64,000 nt of DNA from positions 434,001 through 498,000 of the forward strand of contig NZ_RQEY01000005.1 of assembly GCF_004770105.1 (NCBI RefSeq), in the 5' to 3' direction. The position numbers and the translations under genes were made by a program. Shown one piece after another: positions 1-8,569 of the stretch. How positions within the stretch are numbered: the first letter of the stretch is position 1; each line of letters opens with the position of its first letter. This DNA is from Leptospira andrefontaineae (GTDB lineage: Bacteria; Spirochaetota; Leptospiria; Leptospirales; Leptospiraceae). The notes below the pieces were generated by a model that worked only from the letters and a program-made list of their open reading frames with translations, had not been told where the DNA came from and made no database searches.

Positions 1-1
1 T

Positions 2-475
2 GTTCCTAAGGAAGTGGTTTCCGATTTGGATCGATTGGCAAAATACGGACAAAAACTTCTCACAGACAAAAAAGAAAATGGTTCTTTCTTACTGATAGGA
101 AGAAGACATTTAAGAAATAATAATTCATGGATGCATAATCTTCCAAAACTAATGACCGGAAAAGATCGCTGCACACTCATGATCCATCCGGAAGATGCAA
201 GTGCTCTCGGAATTAAAGAAGAAGAGGAAGTACTTGTGGAATCCAGAGTAGGTAAGATTGGATTACCTGCAGAAATTACCGAAGAGATGATGAGGGGAGT
301 GGTGAGTATTCCTCATGGATTCGGACATGCAAAAGAAGGGGTTTCTCTCCAAGTCGCTTCTAAATTTGCCGGTTCCAGTATCAACGATCTAACGGACGAC
401 CAGGTATTAGACGAACTTTCCGGAAATGCAGCGTTTAGCGGTATTCCGGTCTCTTTAAGCAAAAGATCGGCTTAG
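2..475 (+). CDS. Molybdopterin oxidoreductase, C-terminal part (partial)
   Basis: The window opens inside this gene. The frame is already open at base 2, so the GTG at 14 is internal. About 157 codons are visible. They resemble the C-terminal molybdopterin-dinucleotide-binding domain of the DMSO reductase family: a first strand LLIGRRHLRNNNSWMHN, then a barrel with HPEDASALGI and a VSIPHGFGH strand. The iron-sulfur and catalytic parts lie outside the window, so the substrate cannot be named. The gene ends in TAG just before a strong hairpin. The cofactor genes 3 kb downstream, including a mobA that makes the dinucleotide form, fit such an enzyme. Family assignment is good; specificity is unknown. 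Confidence 0.8.
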   Translation, partial: VPKEVVSDLDRLAKYGQKLLTDKKENGSFLLIGRRHLRNNNSWMHNLPKLMTGKDRCTLMIHPEDASALGIKEEEEVLVESRVGKIGLPAEITEEMMRGVVSIPHGFGHAKEGVSLQVASKFAGSSINDLTDDQVLDELSGNAAFSGIPVSLSKRSA

Positions 476-487
476 GCCCGAAACAAA

Positions 488-508
488 TCCGCCCGTGAAC
501 CGGGCGGA
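488..508. terminator. Bidirectional terminator hairpin
   Basis: A perfect 8-bp stem (TCCGCCCG / CGGGCGGA) with a TGAAC loop lies between two convergent genes, 13 nt after the oxidoreductase stop and 9 nt past the VOC stop. T-rich tracts follow on both strands, so it can serve both genes. Confidence 0.75.
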
Positions 509-516
509 ATCAAAAC

Positions 517-969
517 TTAATTTTTGTCGTAAGCTTCCCGTAGTTTTGAAATTTCTATCTTATACATTTGTAACATTGCTTGAGTTACTCGTTGCGCCTT
601 CTCTTGGTTTTTATCATATAGATATTTTTCTAGGATAGGAGGAATAATCTGCCAAGATAGACCGAACTTATCTTTTACCCAGCCACAAGGTTGTTTGCTC
701 CCGCCGGCAGAAAGTTTTTCATATAGATCATCTATTTCTGCCTGAGTCTCTGCACTAATATAGATGGAGAATGCCTCAGTAAATTTAAAATGAGGTCCTC
801 CAGTAAAAGCCAAAAACTTTTGGCCTTCTATCTCAAACTTGGCAGAAGCCATTCCTCCACCTAGTTTAGTAAGATTTTCTATTTTCATATTTTTGAATAT
901 GCCAGAATAGAATTGGAGTGCTTCTTCCAAACCTTGCTCGAACATTAAAAATGGAATTGCCTTTTGCAT
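517..969 (-). CDS. VOC-family (PhnB-like) protein
   Basis: A 150-residue protein of the vicinal oxygen chelate/glyoxalase superfamily, PhnB-like branch. It starts MQKAIPFLMFEQGLEEALQF and has the typical later motif GWVKDKFGLSWQIIPP, near residue 100, seen in proteins often mis-named 3-demethylubiquinone methyltransferases. Family members bind a metal or small ligand, but the substrate here is unknown. It is the last gene of a four-gene minus-strand group (ArsR, AHSA1, membrane protein, VOC) with 4-8 nt spacing, a common arrangement of ArsR/AHSA1/VOC genes. Confidence 0.8.
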   Translation of the reverse strand: MQKAIPFLMFEQGLEEALQFYSGIFKNMKIENLTKLGGGMASAKFEIEGQKFLAFTGGPHFKFTEAFSIYISAETQAEIDDLYEKLSAGGSKQPCGWVKDKFGLSWQIIPPILEKYLYDKNQEKAQRVTQAMLQMYKIEISKLREAYDKN

Positions 970-973
970 AATC

Positions 974-1369
974 TTATCCTTTACGTTTTAGGAATATAAA
1001 TCCACCCAACCAAGAAAGAGGGATAGAAATTACGATGAGTCCTATAGAATACCAAGCAGGACCTTGGTCTCCCATTTGGATATGGCCTAGAGTGCTTGCG
1101 ATTGTTCCGATTACGCCTAGTGTGATCACATGTCCGATCGGGCTATGAGGAGAAAGTTTTGCAGTGAAAAATCCTCCGAGGACAGCAAGTGCCAAGCGAT
1201 AGGAGCTTGCGAGGAGGAATAAACTATCAGACATTCTTTCTCCCATAGGTGGATAACAATTAGTAATATGTAATACTTCATCAATAGAGATCGCTGGTAT
1301 AACATTGATCAAAATACCGGTAAATACGGCGCCGATACTTTTTAAGATAGAAATTGTTTTTGGGTTCAT
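974..1369 (-). CDS. Small four-helix membrane protein
   Basis: A 131-residue protein with about four hydrophobic segments (near residues 8-25, 50-68, 75-95 and 105-125), ending in a positive FLKRKG tail. I do not recognise the family. It lies 5 nt from the AHSA1 gene and 4 nt from the VOC gene, so it is almost certainly in the ArsR-controlled operon. No catalytic motif is visible. Confidence 0.75.
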   Translation of the reverse strand: MNPKTISILKSIGAVFTGILINVIPAISIDEVLHITNCYPPMGERMSDSLFLLASSYRLALAVLGGFFTAKLSPHSPIGHVITLGVIGTIASTLGHIQMGDQGPAWYSIGLIVISIPLSWLGGFIFLKRKG

Positions 1370-1374
1370 GATTA

Positions 1375-1884
1375 TTATTTTCCTTCAGCTGTTTTGGCAA
1401 GAGTATTGAGTAATGTTTCCAGGCGATTATAACTTTGAGAAGCTCCGCCTTCCATCGGAGATTTGATCACTGTATCTCTTCCTTCTTTAGTTTCATATAG
1501 AACATTGATCGTAATAAATGTTTTACCTGAGGTTTCGACAAACGTAGTTGTGAGCAAAGCTTCTCCAGGATACCAAGCTTCGTCAAAAGCCTCAGTCTGA
1601 ACTAATTTATCAGGTCCTGAAATTTCTTTATAAGTTCCTCCCGCTCCCATAGTAGATCCGTCTTTTAGATATTTCCAAACATATCTATATTTTCCGCCCA
1701 CTTTCAGATCTACAGTGCATATATCCAAGCTCCATCCATCCGGACCGTATAACCAACGTTTGATTAATTCAGGTTTTGTAAAACAGTCGAATACCAGATC
1801 TTTCCCCGCATTAAATTCGCGGGTCATAACGATTTCCCTGTCTCCTTTAGCTTCTACCTTTAGGGTTCCAACAAAGCTGCTCAT
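1375..1884 (-). CDS. SRPBCC / AHSA1-like protein
   Basis: A 169-residue START/SRPBCC-fold protein of the AHSA1 type. Visible family signatures are REFNAGKDLVFDCFTKPELIK and the following RWLYGPDGW (residues 23-52), then KVGGKYRYVWKYLKDG. Such proteins have a helix-grip fold with a hydrophobic pocket, and their ligands are mostly unknown. The start codon is 2 nt from the stop of the upstream ArsR gene, the usual pairing for ArsR-AHSA1 modules. Function beyond ligand binding is inference. Confidence 0.85.
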   Translation of the reverse strand: MSSFVGTLKVEAKGDREIVMTREFNAGKDLVFDCFTKPELIKRWLYGPDGWSLDICTVDLKVGGKYRYVWKYLKDGSTMGAGGTYKEISGPDKLVQTEAFDEAWYPGEALLTTTFVETSGKTFITINVLYETKEGRDTVIKSPMEGGASQSYNRLETLLNTLAKTAEGK

Positions 1885-1885
1885 T

Positions 1886-2266
1886 CTATTCTCCTTTTTT
1901 ATTTTTACGTTTTGGGGAAGGTCGTTTAGAAAGTTTTAATTCTTCTATAAGTGAATCCAATTGATTGAATCTTCCTTCCCAGAATTTTCTATAATTCTCC
2001 AGCCATTCAGTAGCTTCTTCCAATGGTTTGGCTTCTAATTTGCGTAATCTTTTCTGGGCATCCTTGATCCCAGTGATGAGTCCGGCTTTTTCCAAAACCT
2101 TTAGATGTTTAGAAATTGCGGGTTGGCTCATGGAGAATGGTTTTGCCAAATCCATTACGGAAACCTCTCCATTCGCTAAACGCGATAGGATCGCCCTTCT
2201 TGTGGGATCTGAGAGGGCGGCAAACGTTGCATCCAATCTAGCTGACTGACTAAGTGCATGATTCAT
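1886..2266 (-). CDS. ArsR-family transcriptional regulator
   Basis: A 126-residue winged-helix protein of the subgroup coupled to AHSA1 genes. Key segments are LDATFAALSDPTRRAILSRL (11-30) and the recognition helix MSQPAISKHLKVLEKAGLI (46-64). No metal-binding Cys pair is seen, as is usual in this subgroup. The ATG is only 4 nt after a 22-bp palindrome, with no Shine-Dalgarno sequence between, so the transcript may be leaderless. The regulator probably represses its own four-gene operon. Confidence 0.9.
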   Translation of the reverse strand: MNHALSQSARLDATFAALSDPTRRAILSRLANGEVSVMDLAKPFSMSQPAISKHLKVLEKAGLITGIKDAQKRLRKLEAKPLEEATEWLENYRKFWEGRFNQLDSLIEELKLSKRPSPKRKNKKGE

Positions 2267-2270
2267 ATTT

Positions 2271-2292
2271 TATATAACCATATGGTTATATA
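2271..2292. promoter_or_regulatory. Probable ArsR operator palindrome
   Basis: A perfect 22-bp palindrome (half-site TATATAACCAT, mirrored) sits 4 nt upstream of the ArsR start codon and about 76 nt upstream of the divergent DJ-1 gene. Position and symmetry suit autoregulation by the adjacent ArsR protein, which is inference. Confidence 0.65.
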
Positions 2293-2368
2293 TTGGAAAT
2301 AAGCAAGTACTTTTTTAAGAAATTATTTCCTAAGCCGTTTGTAGTTAAGAATGTGACAAAGAGGGATT

Positions 2369-2959
2369 ATGGAGCAGATTAGCGTTCATATTTTGGCATT
2401 TAACGAGGTGGAAGTTTTGGATCTTTCCGGTCCCTACGAAGTGTTTTCTATCACTGAGAATGAAAATAAGGAAAAATTATTTAAAGTTTCTATAATTGCT
2501 GAAAAGAAGGAACTTCTACATGCCAGGAATCGTTTTCCAGTTTTTCCCCATCTTACTTTGGAAGAAGCAGGTATTCCGGATATTTTAATTATTCCTGGAG
2601 GATACGGGGCAGAAGAGATAGAGATCCACAATAAGAAATTACTTAATTGGATTAAAGAAATGGAACCTAAGGTAAAAATTTTAGCTTCTATCTGTACCGG
2701 CGCATTTTTACTCGCAGAGGCAGGAATTCTAGATGGGATGGAAGTGACCACTCATTGGATGGACCAAGAGACTTTACGTAAAAATTATCCTAAGATCAAA
2801 AATGTGGTTAATGAGAAATTTATAGATCATGGACATATCCTGACTTCAGGAGGAGTTTCTCGAGGGATCTTAATGTCCTTACATTTGGTAGAGAAATTAG
2901 TAGGTAATAAGATCGCTGAGTTTACTGCCAGAAGAATGGAATTTGATTCTTATCTGTGA
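2369..2959 (+). CDS. DJ-1/PfpI-family protein
   Basis: A 196-residue class I glutamine-amidotransferase-like domain. The nucleophile elbow is ASICTGAFLLAEAGIL (about residues 109-124), with Cys in the usual place; an earlier IIPGGYGAEE loop supplies the conserved acidic region. A TTHWMD segment follows, as in the ligand-binding half of AraC-type regulators and in isonitrile hydratases, but no DNA-binding domain follows. An AGAGGGA sequence precedes the ATG. It could be an amidase, hydratase or glyoxalase-like enzyme; the substrate is unknown. Confidence 0.85.
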   Translation: MEQISVHILAFNEVEVLDLSGPYEVFSITENENKEKLFKVSIIAEKKELLHARNRFPVFPHLTLEEAGIPDILIIPGGYGAEEIEIHNKKLLNWIKEMEPKVKILASICTGAFLLAEAGILDGMEVTTHWMDQETLRKNYPKIKNVVNEKFIDHGHILTSGGVSRGILMSLHLVEKLVGNKIAEFTARRMEFDSYL

Positions 2960-3021
2960 TTTCCTAAGATGAATATAAAATCATTGAATTAGTTTTTGAG
3001 ATAGTTATTTATTATTTGCGG

Positions 3022-3552
3022 ATGAATATGCACAAAAGTTATAGATTTAGATCCCAATCCTTTTTTATAGATTCGCTTGTTGTTTTCTCTAGATTAATTG
3101 TCATCTTGGTTCTTTCTCTTTTTCTTACCAAAGCTAACGTAGTTACTTTTATAATTTTATTTTTTATTATCTCAGCTTTCATACGAGCGGTTGTTTGGTT
3201 TTTTAGCCCAAATTTAGAAATTTTAATTACGGATGATAAGTTTTTATATAAGCAATATTCTAAAAATAGGCTTTTGTCCTCTGGACATTTTAGTAAAGAC
3301 GAGATCAAATATGTATATTTGCAATATTATCAGTGGATAAGCACAATAGCTTTGGAAACGATTTCGGGAAAAGTAATTTGGTTTGAATGTTACGGATGGA
3401 ACAGATATGCAATGGAGGAAATAAAAGAGAAATTGAATGATAAAAGGAACAATTTATCTCTCCGTCTATCAGGCATATTTTTTTCTCGATTTTTACTCCA
3501 ATATGCGCCAGTTTATGTAATAGCCGGTTTATTTGTTTATTCTATAATGTAG
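3022..3552 (+). CDS. Membrane protein of unknown function
   Basis: About 176 residues. Two adjacent hydrophobic segments lie near the N-terminus (roughly residues 18-60) and one at the C-terminus (ending LLQYAPVYVIAGLFVYSIM). The middle (LEILITDDKFLYKQYSKNRL) reads like a soluble PH-like strand region between membrane anchors. The chosen ATG is the first after a TTG at 3016; ATG at 3028 is equally possible. The gene is more AT-rich than its neighbours and I do not recognise it. Confidence 0.6.
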   Translation: MNMHKSYRFRSQSFFIDSLVVFSRLIVILVLSLFLTKANVVTFIILFFIISAFIRAVVWFFSPNLEILITDDKFLYKQYSKNRLLSSGHFSKDEIKYVYLQYYQWISTIALETISGKVIWFECYGWNRYAMEEIKEKLNDKRNNLSLRLSGIFFSRFLLQYAPVYVIAGLFVYSIM

Positions 3553-3595
3553 GTATATTGAGAGAGTCTATGTCCTCCGATAGAAGTTCTCGTAT

Positions 3596-4654
3596 TCAAA
3601 TAATCTCTTCTAAAACCAAAATTTTCCTTCCTCCCTGCAAAGAATAAGCAGTAAGTCCCGCTTCCTTTAAAATTTTAGCTGCTTTTTTAGATCGAATGCC
3701 TGATTCACAAATTGTAATATAGATTTTTTCTTTAGAAAAATTTAGTACAGAGTTTGTCGAAAGTTCTGAAAGAGGAGAAAATATAGAATTTCCAATCGGA
3801 GTTTCTTTTCTTTCTTCCGATTCTCTCACATCTAACAAAATATATTTTGGGTCCTTCTTCCATTCTTTCCAATCCTTTAAGTCAATCTCATCTCTAAAAG
3901 TTTCTTCTCTTTTGCCGGAACCACATTCTATACAATTTGGATCCGCTTCCAAAAAAGTTTCATACATAAGAGGAGACTCCCATTCCAATTGGAAAGTAGA
4001 ATGGGTCGGAGATTTTTCAGGAAAGAGTAGGTGTTGGATCGCAAAAGAAGCTTGGTATAAACCTGCGATTGCAGTTTGTACTCCTAAAACTCCTCCATCT
4101 TCGCAGGAAATAAGTTCTGATCCTTCTAAATTCGGATACAAACATTTATAACAAGGTTTTCCATGAGGGGAGAAGATCGCTATTTGGGCGCTTGTCCTAA
4201 AAACGGAAGCGGTTACAAGCGGCTTAAAATTTTGGATGCAGAATCGATTGATTGTATATTTCGCTTGGATCTGGTCCGTACAATCCAGAACAATATCCCA
4301 ATTTTTGAATATACTCGGATCTATTCTCTCTGAAAAAATTTCTGTAAATGTCTCTAATCGTATTCCTGGGACCCTGGCTTGTATATATTCCTTGGTGGTT
4401 TCCGTTTTTTTTCTGCCAATATCAGAAAGAGTGAATGCGGTTTGTCTATGAAGGTTGCTTAATTCTACTGTATCAAAATCCCAAAGGCCGATCCTTCCCA
4501 CTCCTGCAGTTGCTAAATGTAAGGAAGCAGGGGAGCCTAGACCTCCGAGACCGATCACCAAAGCTGATTTTTGGAGGAGCCCATTTTGACCGGATTCTCC
4601 CAAAAAAGGCAGTTTAGTTTGTCTGGAAAAATACTTTTTCTGTTCCGGACTCAT
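3596..4654 (-). CDS. moeB: MoeB/ThiF-type adenylyltransferase with C-terminal rhodanese
   Basis: A 352-residue E1-like enzyme that adenylates the C-terminal Gly of MoaD or a related sulfur carrier. The nucleotide loop is VIGLGGLGSPASLHLA (33-48), followed by DFDTVELSNLHRQ. Two Cys pairs (CYKC and CIEC) form the structural zinc site. From about residue 255 a rhodanese domain (YILLDVRESEER) carries its active Cys in TICESGIRS. This fused MoeB-R layout lets one protein activate and sulfurate the carrier. It is divergent from moaA with 70 nt between, so a shared control region is likely. A role with ThiS cannot be excluded. Confidence 0.88.
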   Translation of the reverse strand: MSPEQKKYFSRQTKLPFLGESGQNGLLQKSALVIGLGGLGSPASLHLATAGVGRIGLWDFDTVELSNLHRQTAFTLSDIGRKKTETTKEYIQARVPGIRLETFTEIFSERIDPSIFKNWDIVLDCTDQIQAKYTINRFCIQNFKPLVTASVFRTSAQIAIFSPHGKPCYKCLYPNLEGSELISCEDGGVLGVQTAIAGLYQASFAIQHLLFPEKSPTHSTFQLEWESPLMYETFLEADPNCIECGSGKREETFRDEIDLKDWKEWKKDPKYILLDVRESEERKETPIGNSIFSPLSELSTNSVLNFSKEKIYITICESGIRSKKAAKILKEAGLTAYSLQGGRKILVLEEII

Positions 4655-4724
4655 CTAATGAAAGCATCTTATATTTTCGCATAACCGACAAGACTTTTTA
4701 ATTGGCTTTCATAAGCGTCCGGGT

Positions 4725-5678
4725 ATGGTAAGCTTGGACATCGTGGATGCTTACGGTAGAAAATTCGAAGTGCTTAGAGTGAGTGTTACATCCTCTTGCG
4801 GATTCGGCTGTGTTTACTGTGCTCCCGGCACTGCTTTAAATGGAGAAGGAGCAAACGGTTCTTTTTTAAGCCCAGAGCTTCTTCGTAAAAATATACTTCT
4901 TCTTTCCCGTAAAATTTTACTGAAAGAAATTCATTTAACTGGTGGAGAGCCGACTCTTCATAAAGATCTTCCTAGTCTTGTTCGAGTGGCTAAAGAGGAG
5001 AAGATCCCGAATATCGCTCTGACTTCCAATGGATTTTTCAGAGATGGTCTTATTAAGGATCTAAAACTCGCAGGTCTTGATAGGATGAACTTCTCCCTGG
5101 ATTCACTCTCCCAAGAATCTTTTTCTCTTATCTCCGGCAAAAATCTTCCTGTAATTCGTTTATTAAATAGGATAGAAGAAGCAATCCAAGCAGGCCTGGA
5201 GGTTAAACTCAATTGCACTGTATTAAAAGGTTATAATGAAGAGCAGATCCGTCCGCTTCTTCATTGGGCGGGAGAAAGAAATCTTCCGATCCGTTATTTG
5301 GAACTTATGAAGATGGGACCTCTTAGAGCAAAACATTCCGAGTTATTCTTCTCCGCTGCAAAAATAAAGGAAGAGTTGGGTTTAGAATTCGATTTTGAAT
5401 CGGAGATGACTGCTATTGAATCTACGGCAAAATATTATCGCACTTCTGAAAATTATAGATTCGGGCTAATTGCAAATCATACGGAACCTTTCTGCAATGG
5501 TTGTAATCGTCTTAGGATGGATCATCTGGGGAAAATTTACGGATGTTTAAGCGATTTCCGATCTTTCCCAGTTTCGGAAGACGAATCAGAGTTAGAGAAT
5601 TCTTTAGATCTTGCAATGAAGACCAAAAAAAACGAGTTTACCGGAAGTGAACTTTCTATGAAATATATAGGCGGATAA
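4725..5678 (+). CDS. moaA: GTP 3',8-cyclase MoaA
   Basis: A radical-SAM enzyme (317 residues) catalysing the first step of molybdenum cofactor synthesis. The N-terminal cluster motif is CGFGCVYC (25-32, Cx3Cx2C). The second cluster motif is CNGCNRLRMDHLGKIYGC near residue 260, and the protein ends in the Gly-Gly tail (KYIGG) required for activity in this family. SAM-binding LTGGEPTLHKDL is present. It leads the operon moaA-moaD-moaE-mobA, with moaD starting 2 nt after its stop. No moaC is in the window. Confidence 0.95.
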   Translation: MVSLDIVDAYGRKFEVLRVSVTSSCGFGCVYCAPGTALNGEGANGSFLSPELLRKNILLLSRKILLKEIHLTGGEPTLHKDLPSLVRVAKEEKIPNIALTSNGFFRDGLIKDLKLAGLDRMNFSLDSLSQESFSLISGKNLPVIRLLNRIEEAIQAGLEVKLNCTVLKGYNEEQIRPLLHWAGERNLPIRYLELMKMGPLRAKHSELFFSAAKIKEELGLEFDFESEMTAIESTAKYYRTSENYRFGLIANHTEPFCNGCNRLRMDHLGKIYGCLSDFRSFPVSEDESELENSLDLAMKTKKNEFTGSELSMKYIGG

Positions 5679-5679
5679 G

Positions 5680-5922
5680 ATGGATATACAACTTTTGTTT
5701 TTTGCCGCAGTTAAAGACCATTTTCCGGATCTAAAAAAGATAGAAGTCTCCGAAGGAGATTCTATCGTACATCTTAGAGAAATTCTTACTCGCACTAATC
5801 CTGGTTCTGAATCTATTTTAAAAGTTAGTAGATTTGCAGTGAATCAATCGATCGTAAGTGATGATTTTGTTCTGAGAGAAGGTTCAGTGGTAGCAGTGCT
5901 TCCTCCTTCCAGCGGTGGTTGA
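5680..5922 (+). CDS. moaD: Molybdopterin synthase small subunit MoaD
   Basis: An 80-residue ubiquitin-fold sulfur carrier ending in VAVLPPSSGG. The terminal Gly-Gly is the thiocarboxylation site used by MoaE. The start is 2 nt after moaA, and the stop overlaps the region where moaE begins. It is presumably activated by the divergent MoeB-rhodanese protein. Confidence 0.93.
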   Translation: MDIQLLFFAAVKDHFPDLKKIEVSEGDSIVHLREILTRTNPGSESILKVSRFAVNQSIVSDDFVLREGSVVAVLPPSSGG

Positions 5923-5923
5923 T

Positions 5924-6361
5924 ATGTCAGTATTGGAAGCTCATTCTCATATATCTTCTTCTCCTATTTTTGTTTCTTCTCAAATACCGGATATTCCCGA
6001 GATGGGCGGTTTTGTTGTATTTTCCGGGATTGTCCGAAATCTAAACGAAGGTAAGAAGGTCACTCATCTAGAATACGAAGCTTATGCTCCTATGGCAAAC
6101 GAGATGATCCGGGCAATTCTTGAGGATGCCTGCAAAAAATGGGACCTTCTTCATGCGAACTGTATCCATAGAGTTGGAAAATTAGGAATTTCTGAAATAG
6201 CAGTGATCGTGGAAACAGGATCAATACATAGGGCAGAAGCTTATGAATCCAATCGTTATATCATTGATCGGGTGAAACATGAGGTTCCGATCTGGAAAAA
6301 GGAATTTTATTTAGACGGTTCTTCCGAGTGGTCGAAGGGCTGCGCACATGAGAGCCATTGA
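5924..6361 (+). CDS. moaE: Molybdopterin synthase large subunit MoaE
   Basis: About 145 residues. Family signatures are GGFVVFSGIVRNLNEGKKV near residue 26, HLEYEAYAPMA, HRVGKLGISEIAV, and VPIWKKEF with the conserved Lys region near the C-terminus. It inserts two sulfurs from MoaD into precursor Z to make molybdopterin. I chose ATG 5924 over the GTG at 5915, which lies inside moaD. The end overlaps mobA by 14 nt, so translation is probably coupled. Confidence 0.93.
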   Translation: MSVLEAHSHISSSPIFVSSQIPDIPEMGGFVVFSGIVRNLNEGKKVTHLEYEAYAPMANEMIRAILEDACKKWDLLHANCIHRVGKLGISEIAVIVETGSIHRAEAYESNRYIIDRVKHEVPIWKKEFYLDGSSEWSKGCAHESH

Positions 6362-6959
6362 TTCAGTAGGGATCGTACTTGCTGGTGGTAAAAGTTCCAG
6401 AATGGGAAGGGATAAGTCCTTTCTCTCCTTAAAAAGTCAAAAATTCTTTCTTATAGAATCTTATAAAAAACTAAAATTCTTATGTAAGAATGTAAGAGTT
6501 TCCATTCGAGAAGAGCAAAGAGAAGAATATTCCAAACACGTTCCGAATGAGTTTCTCATCTCTGATTCCATTCCAAATATGCATGGCCCTTTACAAGGGA
6601 TTTTCAGTTCCTTTCTTCTTTTCCAAAACGATCCTAAGATTAAAAACTTTTTGGTTTTAGCGGTGGATATTCCTTATATGAGGATTAAAACCTTGGCTAG
6701 GTTATATTCTAAAAAAGAAATAATCGGTTCAGGCATTTTTTACCAAACGAAAGAAGGGATTGAACCGTTATGCGGTCTTTATTCTTCCGAGTATCTGCGA
6801 TTTTTATTCCAAGAATTTGAGAAAGGTAGCTTAAATTCATTTTCTCCTAAAACTCTAATGGAAAATGGAAATCCTAGTCTTTTGGATATTCCGGAAATGG
6901 AAAAATCCTCCTTTATCAACCTAAATTCTCCCGAGGATCTAAACCTTCCAAAGTCATAA
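6348..6959 (+). CDS. mobA: Molybdenum cofactor guanylyltransferase MobA
   Basis: A 203-residue nucleotidyltransferase that attaches GMP to Mo-molybdopterin. The N-terminal signature is GIVLAGGKSSRMGRDKSFL (8-26), followed by the metal-site region LVLAVDIPYMR near residue 104 and GIEPLCGLYSS. Guanylation is needed for DMSO-reductase-family enzymes, consistent with the oxidoreductase at the left edge. It is the last gene of the operon; a hairpin starts in its stop codon. Confidence 0.9.
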   Translation: MRAIDSVGIVLAGGKSSRMGRDKSFLSLKSQKFFLIESYKKLKFLCKNVRVSIREEQREEYSKHVPNEFLISDSIPNMHGPLQGIFSSFLLFQNDPKIKNFLVLAVDIPYMRIKTLARLYSKKEIIGSGIFYQTKEGIEPLCGLYSSEYLRFLFQEFEKGSLNSFSPKTLMENGNPSLLDIPEMEKSSFINLNSPEDLNLPKS

Positions 6960-6987
6960 GAGCCTGTCCCAAAAGGTCCAGGCTCTT
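6958..6987 (+). terminator. Hairpin after mobA
   Basis: A perfect 9-bp stem, AAGAGCCTG / CAGGCTCTT, with a 12-nt loop begins in the mobA stop codon. No T-run follows, so it may terminate weakly or only protect the 3' end. Confidence 0.5.
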
Positions 6988-7053
6988 GAAGCCCGCATGC
7001 GGACTATAGGTTTCCGGTCAAAAACCGATTTACATGGGGTTTGGGAGAGAAAA

Positions 7054-7143
<90 letters not shown>

Positions 7144-7180
7144 TACAGAAGGCGTCCTCCGCTTTCTGTCTTCTGAGACC

Positions 7181-8569
7181 ATGGAATTCAAGACTAAGAA
7201 AAATCAAAACGCATCCGTAGACCTTAAGTTAACCTTTGATAAGAACGATCTAGAAAAGGCGTTCGAAAAGACTTATAAAGAAAAACAAAAGGATCTCAAG
7301 ATCCCGGGCTTCCGTCCTGGAAAAGCACCGATCGAAATGGTAAAACGCCATTTAGGAGACTCGGTAGCAAACGACGCAATCAATCTTCTATTATTAGAAA
7401 CTGTAAGTGAACTTTCCGGAAAACTGGAACACAAGATTGTACGTTTCCCTAAATTTACTGTAGAGGACTATGTTCCTGAAAAAAGTTTAGTGGCAACTGC
7501 GGTCTACGATACTGATCCGGAAGTTTCCTTAGGGAAATACAAAAAGATCAAGATCAAACTTCCTGAAGTACAAGTTACCGATGAGGATATCACCGAAGAA
7601 CTTCAGTTTGTCCGTAAACAACTTGCCAGAAAACTTCTGAGAGAACCAAGCGAAGGAGCCGAGAACGGCGATATCGTTGATATGGAATTCGAAGTGAAGG
7701 AAGACGGGCAAGAGCCTAAGAACGCTAAAAACGGTTCAAGCGATTATAAATTAGGAGAAGCTAATAATCTTCCTGGTTTTGACGACAACCTGTACGGCAT
7801 TAAGACTGGGGAGACCAAAGACTTCTCCTATACCTATCCTAGCGATTATCCAAGAGAAGATCTGGCCGGCAAGAAGATGGAATTCGCCATGACCTTAAAG
7901 GCGATCTATAAAGAAGTTCTTCCTGAATTGGACGATGATCTTGCGAGCGAATACGATGGTTCTGCTTCTTTGCAAGTTTTGAAAGATAAGGTCAAAACTG
8001 ATCTACAAAAGAATTATACCGAAGCCGTAAAAAATAAGAAGATGGAAGAGATCTACAAGGAACTGGTAGCGGATTCCAAGTTTATTTTCCCTGAATCCTA
8101 TCTTACTGAAGAATCAGAGCATGTGTATCAGAATATGATGCAAGATGTTTTAGGAAGAGGCCAGGCCAGAATTCCTAAAGAACAGATCCCAAGTATCGAA
8201 AAATATGCAGAAATGGTAGGAAAACCTCTAGAAGAAGTAAGGGATTCCTTCAAAACCATCGCAGAAAATAGACTGAAAGGGTATTTCTCCAGACAGAAAC
8301 TTGCTTCAACCGAAAATATCGTTTTGACGGACGAGGATTTCGACCGCGAAATCTCGACCCTTGCCTCAAGATATGGTATGCCTGACGCCGATTTTAAAAA
8401 AGAATTGGAAAAAGGTAAACTTCTGGAAACTTACCGGGACAATTTTTTAGCAAAAAAGATAGACGATACCCTCTTCCAGCTTGTAGAAAAGAAATACAAC
8501 GAGAAGATGAGTATCCGTCAGCTAAAGGAATTCCTTTCTAATAAGGAAACTGGAGAAGTATGGCAATAA
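7181..8569 (+). CDS. tig: Trigger factor
   Basis: A 462-residue ribosome-associated chaperone and prolyl isomerase. The N-terminal ribosome-docking loop has the family signature [19 protein letters not shown] (42-60, with GFRPGK). An FKBP-like domain follows ([15 protein letters not shown] to [13 protein letters not shown]), then a long helical C-terminal chaperone domain. It overlaps clpP by 10 nt, forming the conserved tig-clpP-clpX order that couples folding and proteolysis. It follows a tRNA gene closely and shows no strong Shine-Dalgarno sequence. Confidence 0.95.
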   Translation: MEFKTKKNQNASVDLKLTFDKNDLEKAFEKTYKEKQKDLKIPGFRPGKAPIEMVKRHLGDSVANDAINLLLLETVSELSGKLEHKIVRFPKFTVEDYVPEKSLVATAVYDTDPEVSLGKYKKIKIKLPEVQVTDEDITEELQFVRKQLARKLLREPSEGAENGDIVDMEFEVKEDGQEPKNAKNGSSDYKLGEANNLPGFDDNLYGIKTGETKDFSYTYPSDYPREDLAGKKMEFAMTLKAIYKEVLPELDDDLASEYDGSASLQVLKDKVKTDLQKNYTEAVKNKKMEEIYKELVADSKFIFPESYLTEESEHVYQNMMQDVLGRGQARIPKEQIPSIEKYAEMVGKPLEEVRDSFKTIAENRLKGYFSRQKLASTENIVLTDEDFDREISTLASRYGMPDADFKKELEKGKLLETYRDNFLAKKIDDTLFQLVEKKYNEKMSIRQLKEFLSNKETGEVWQ

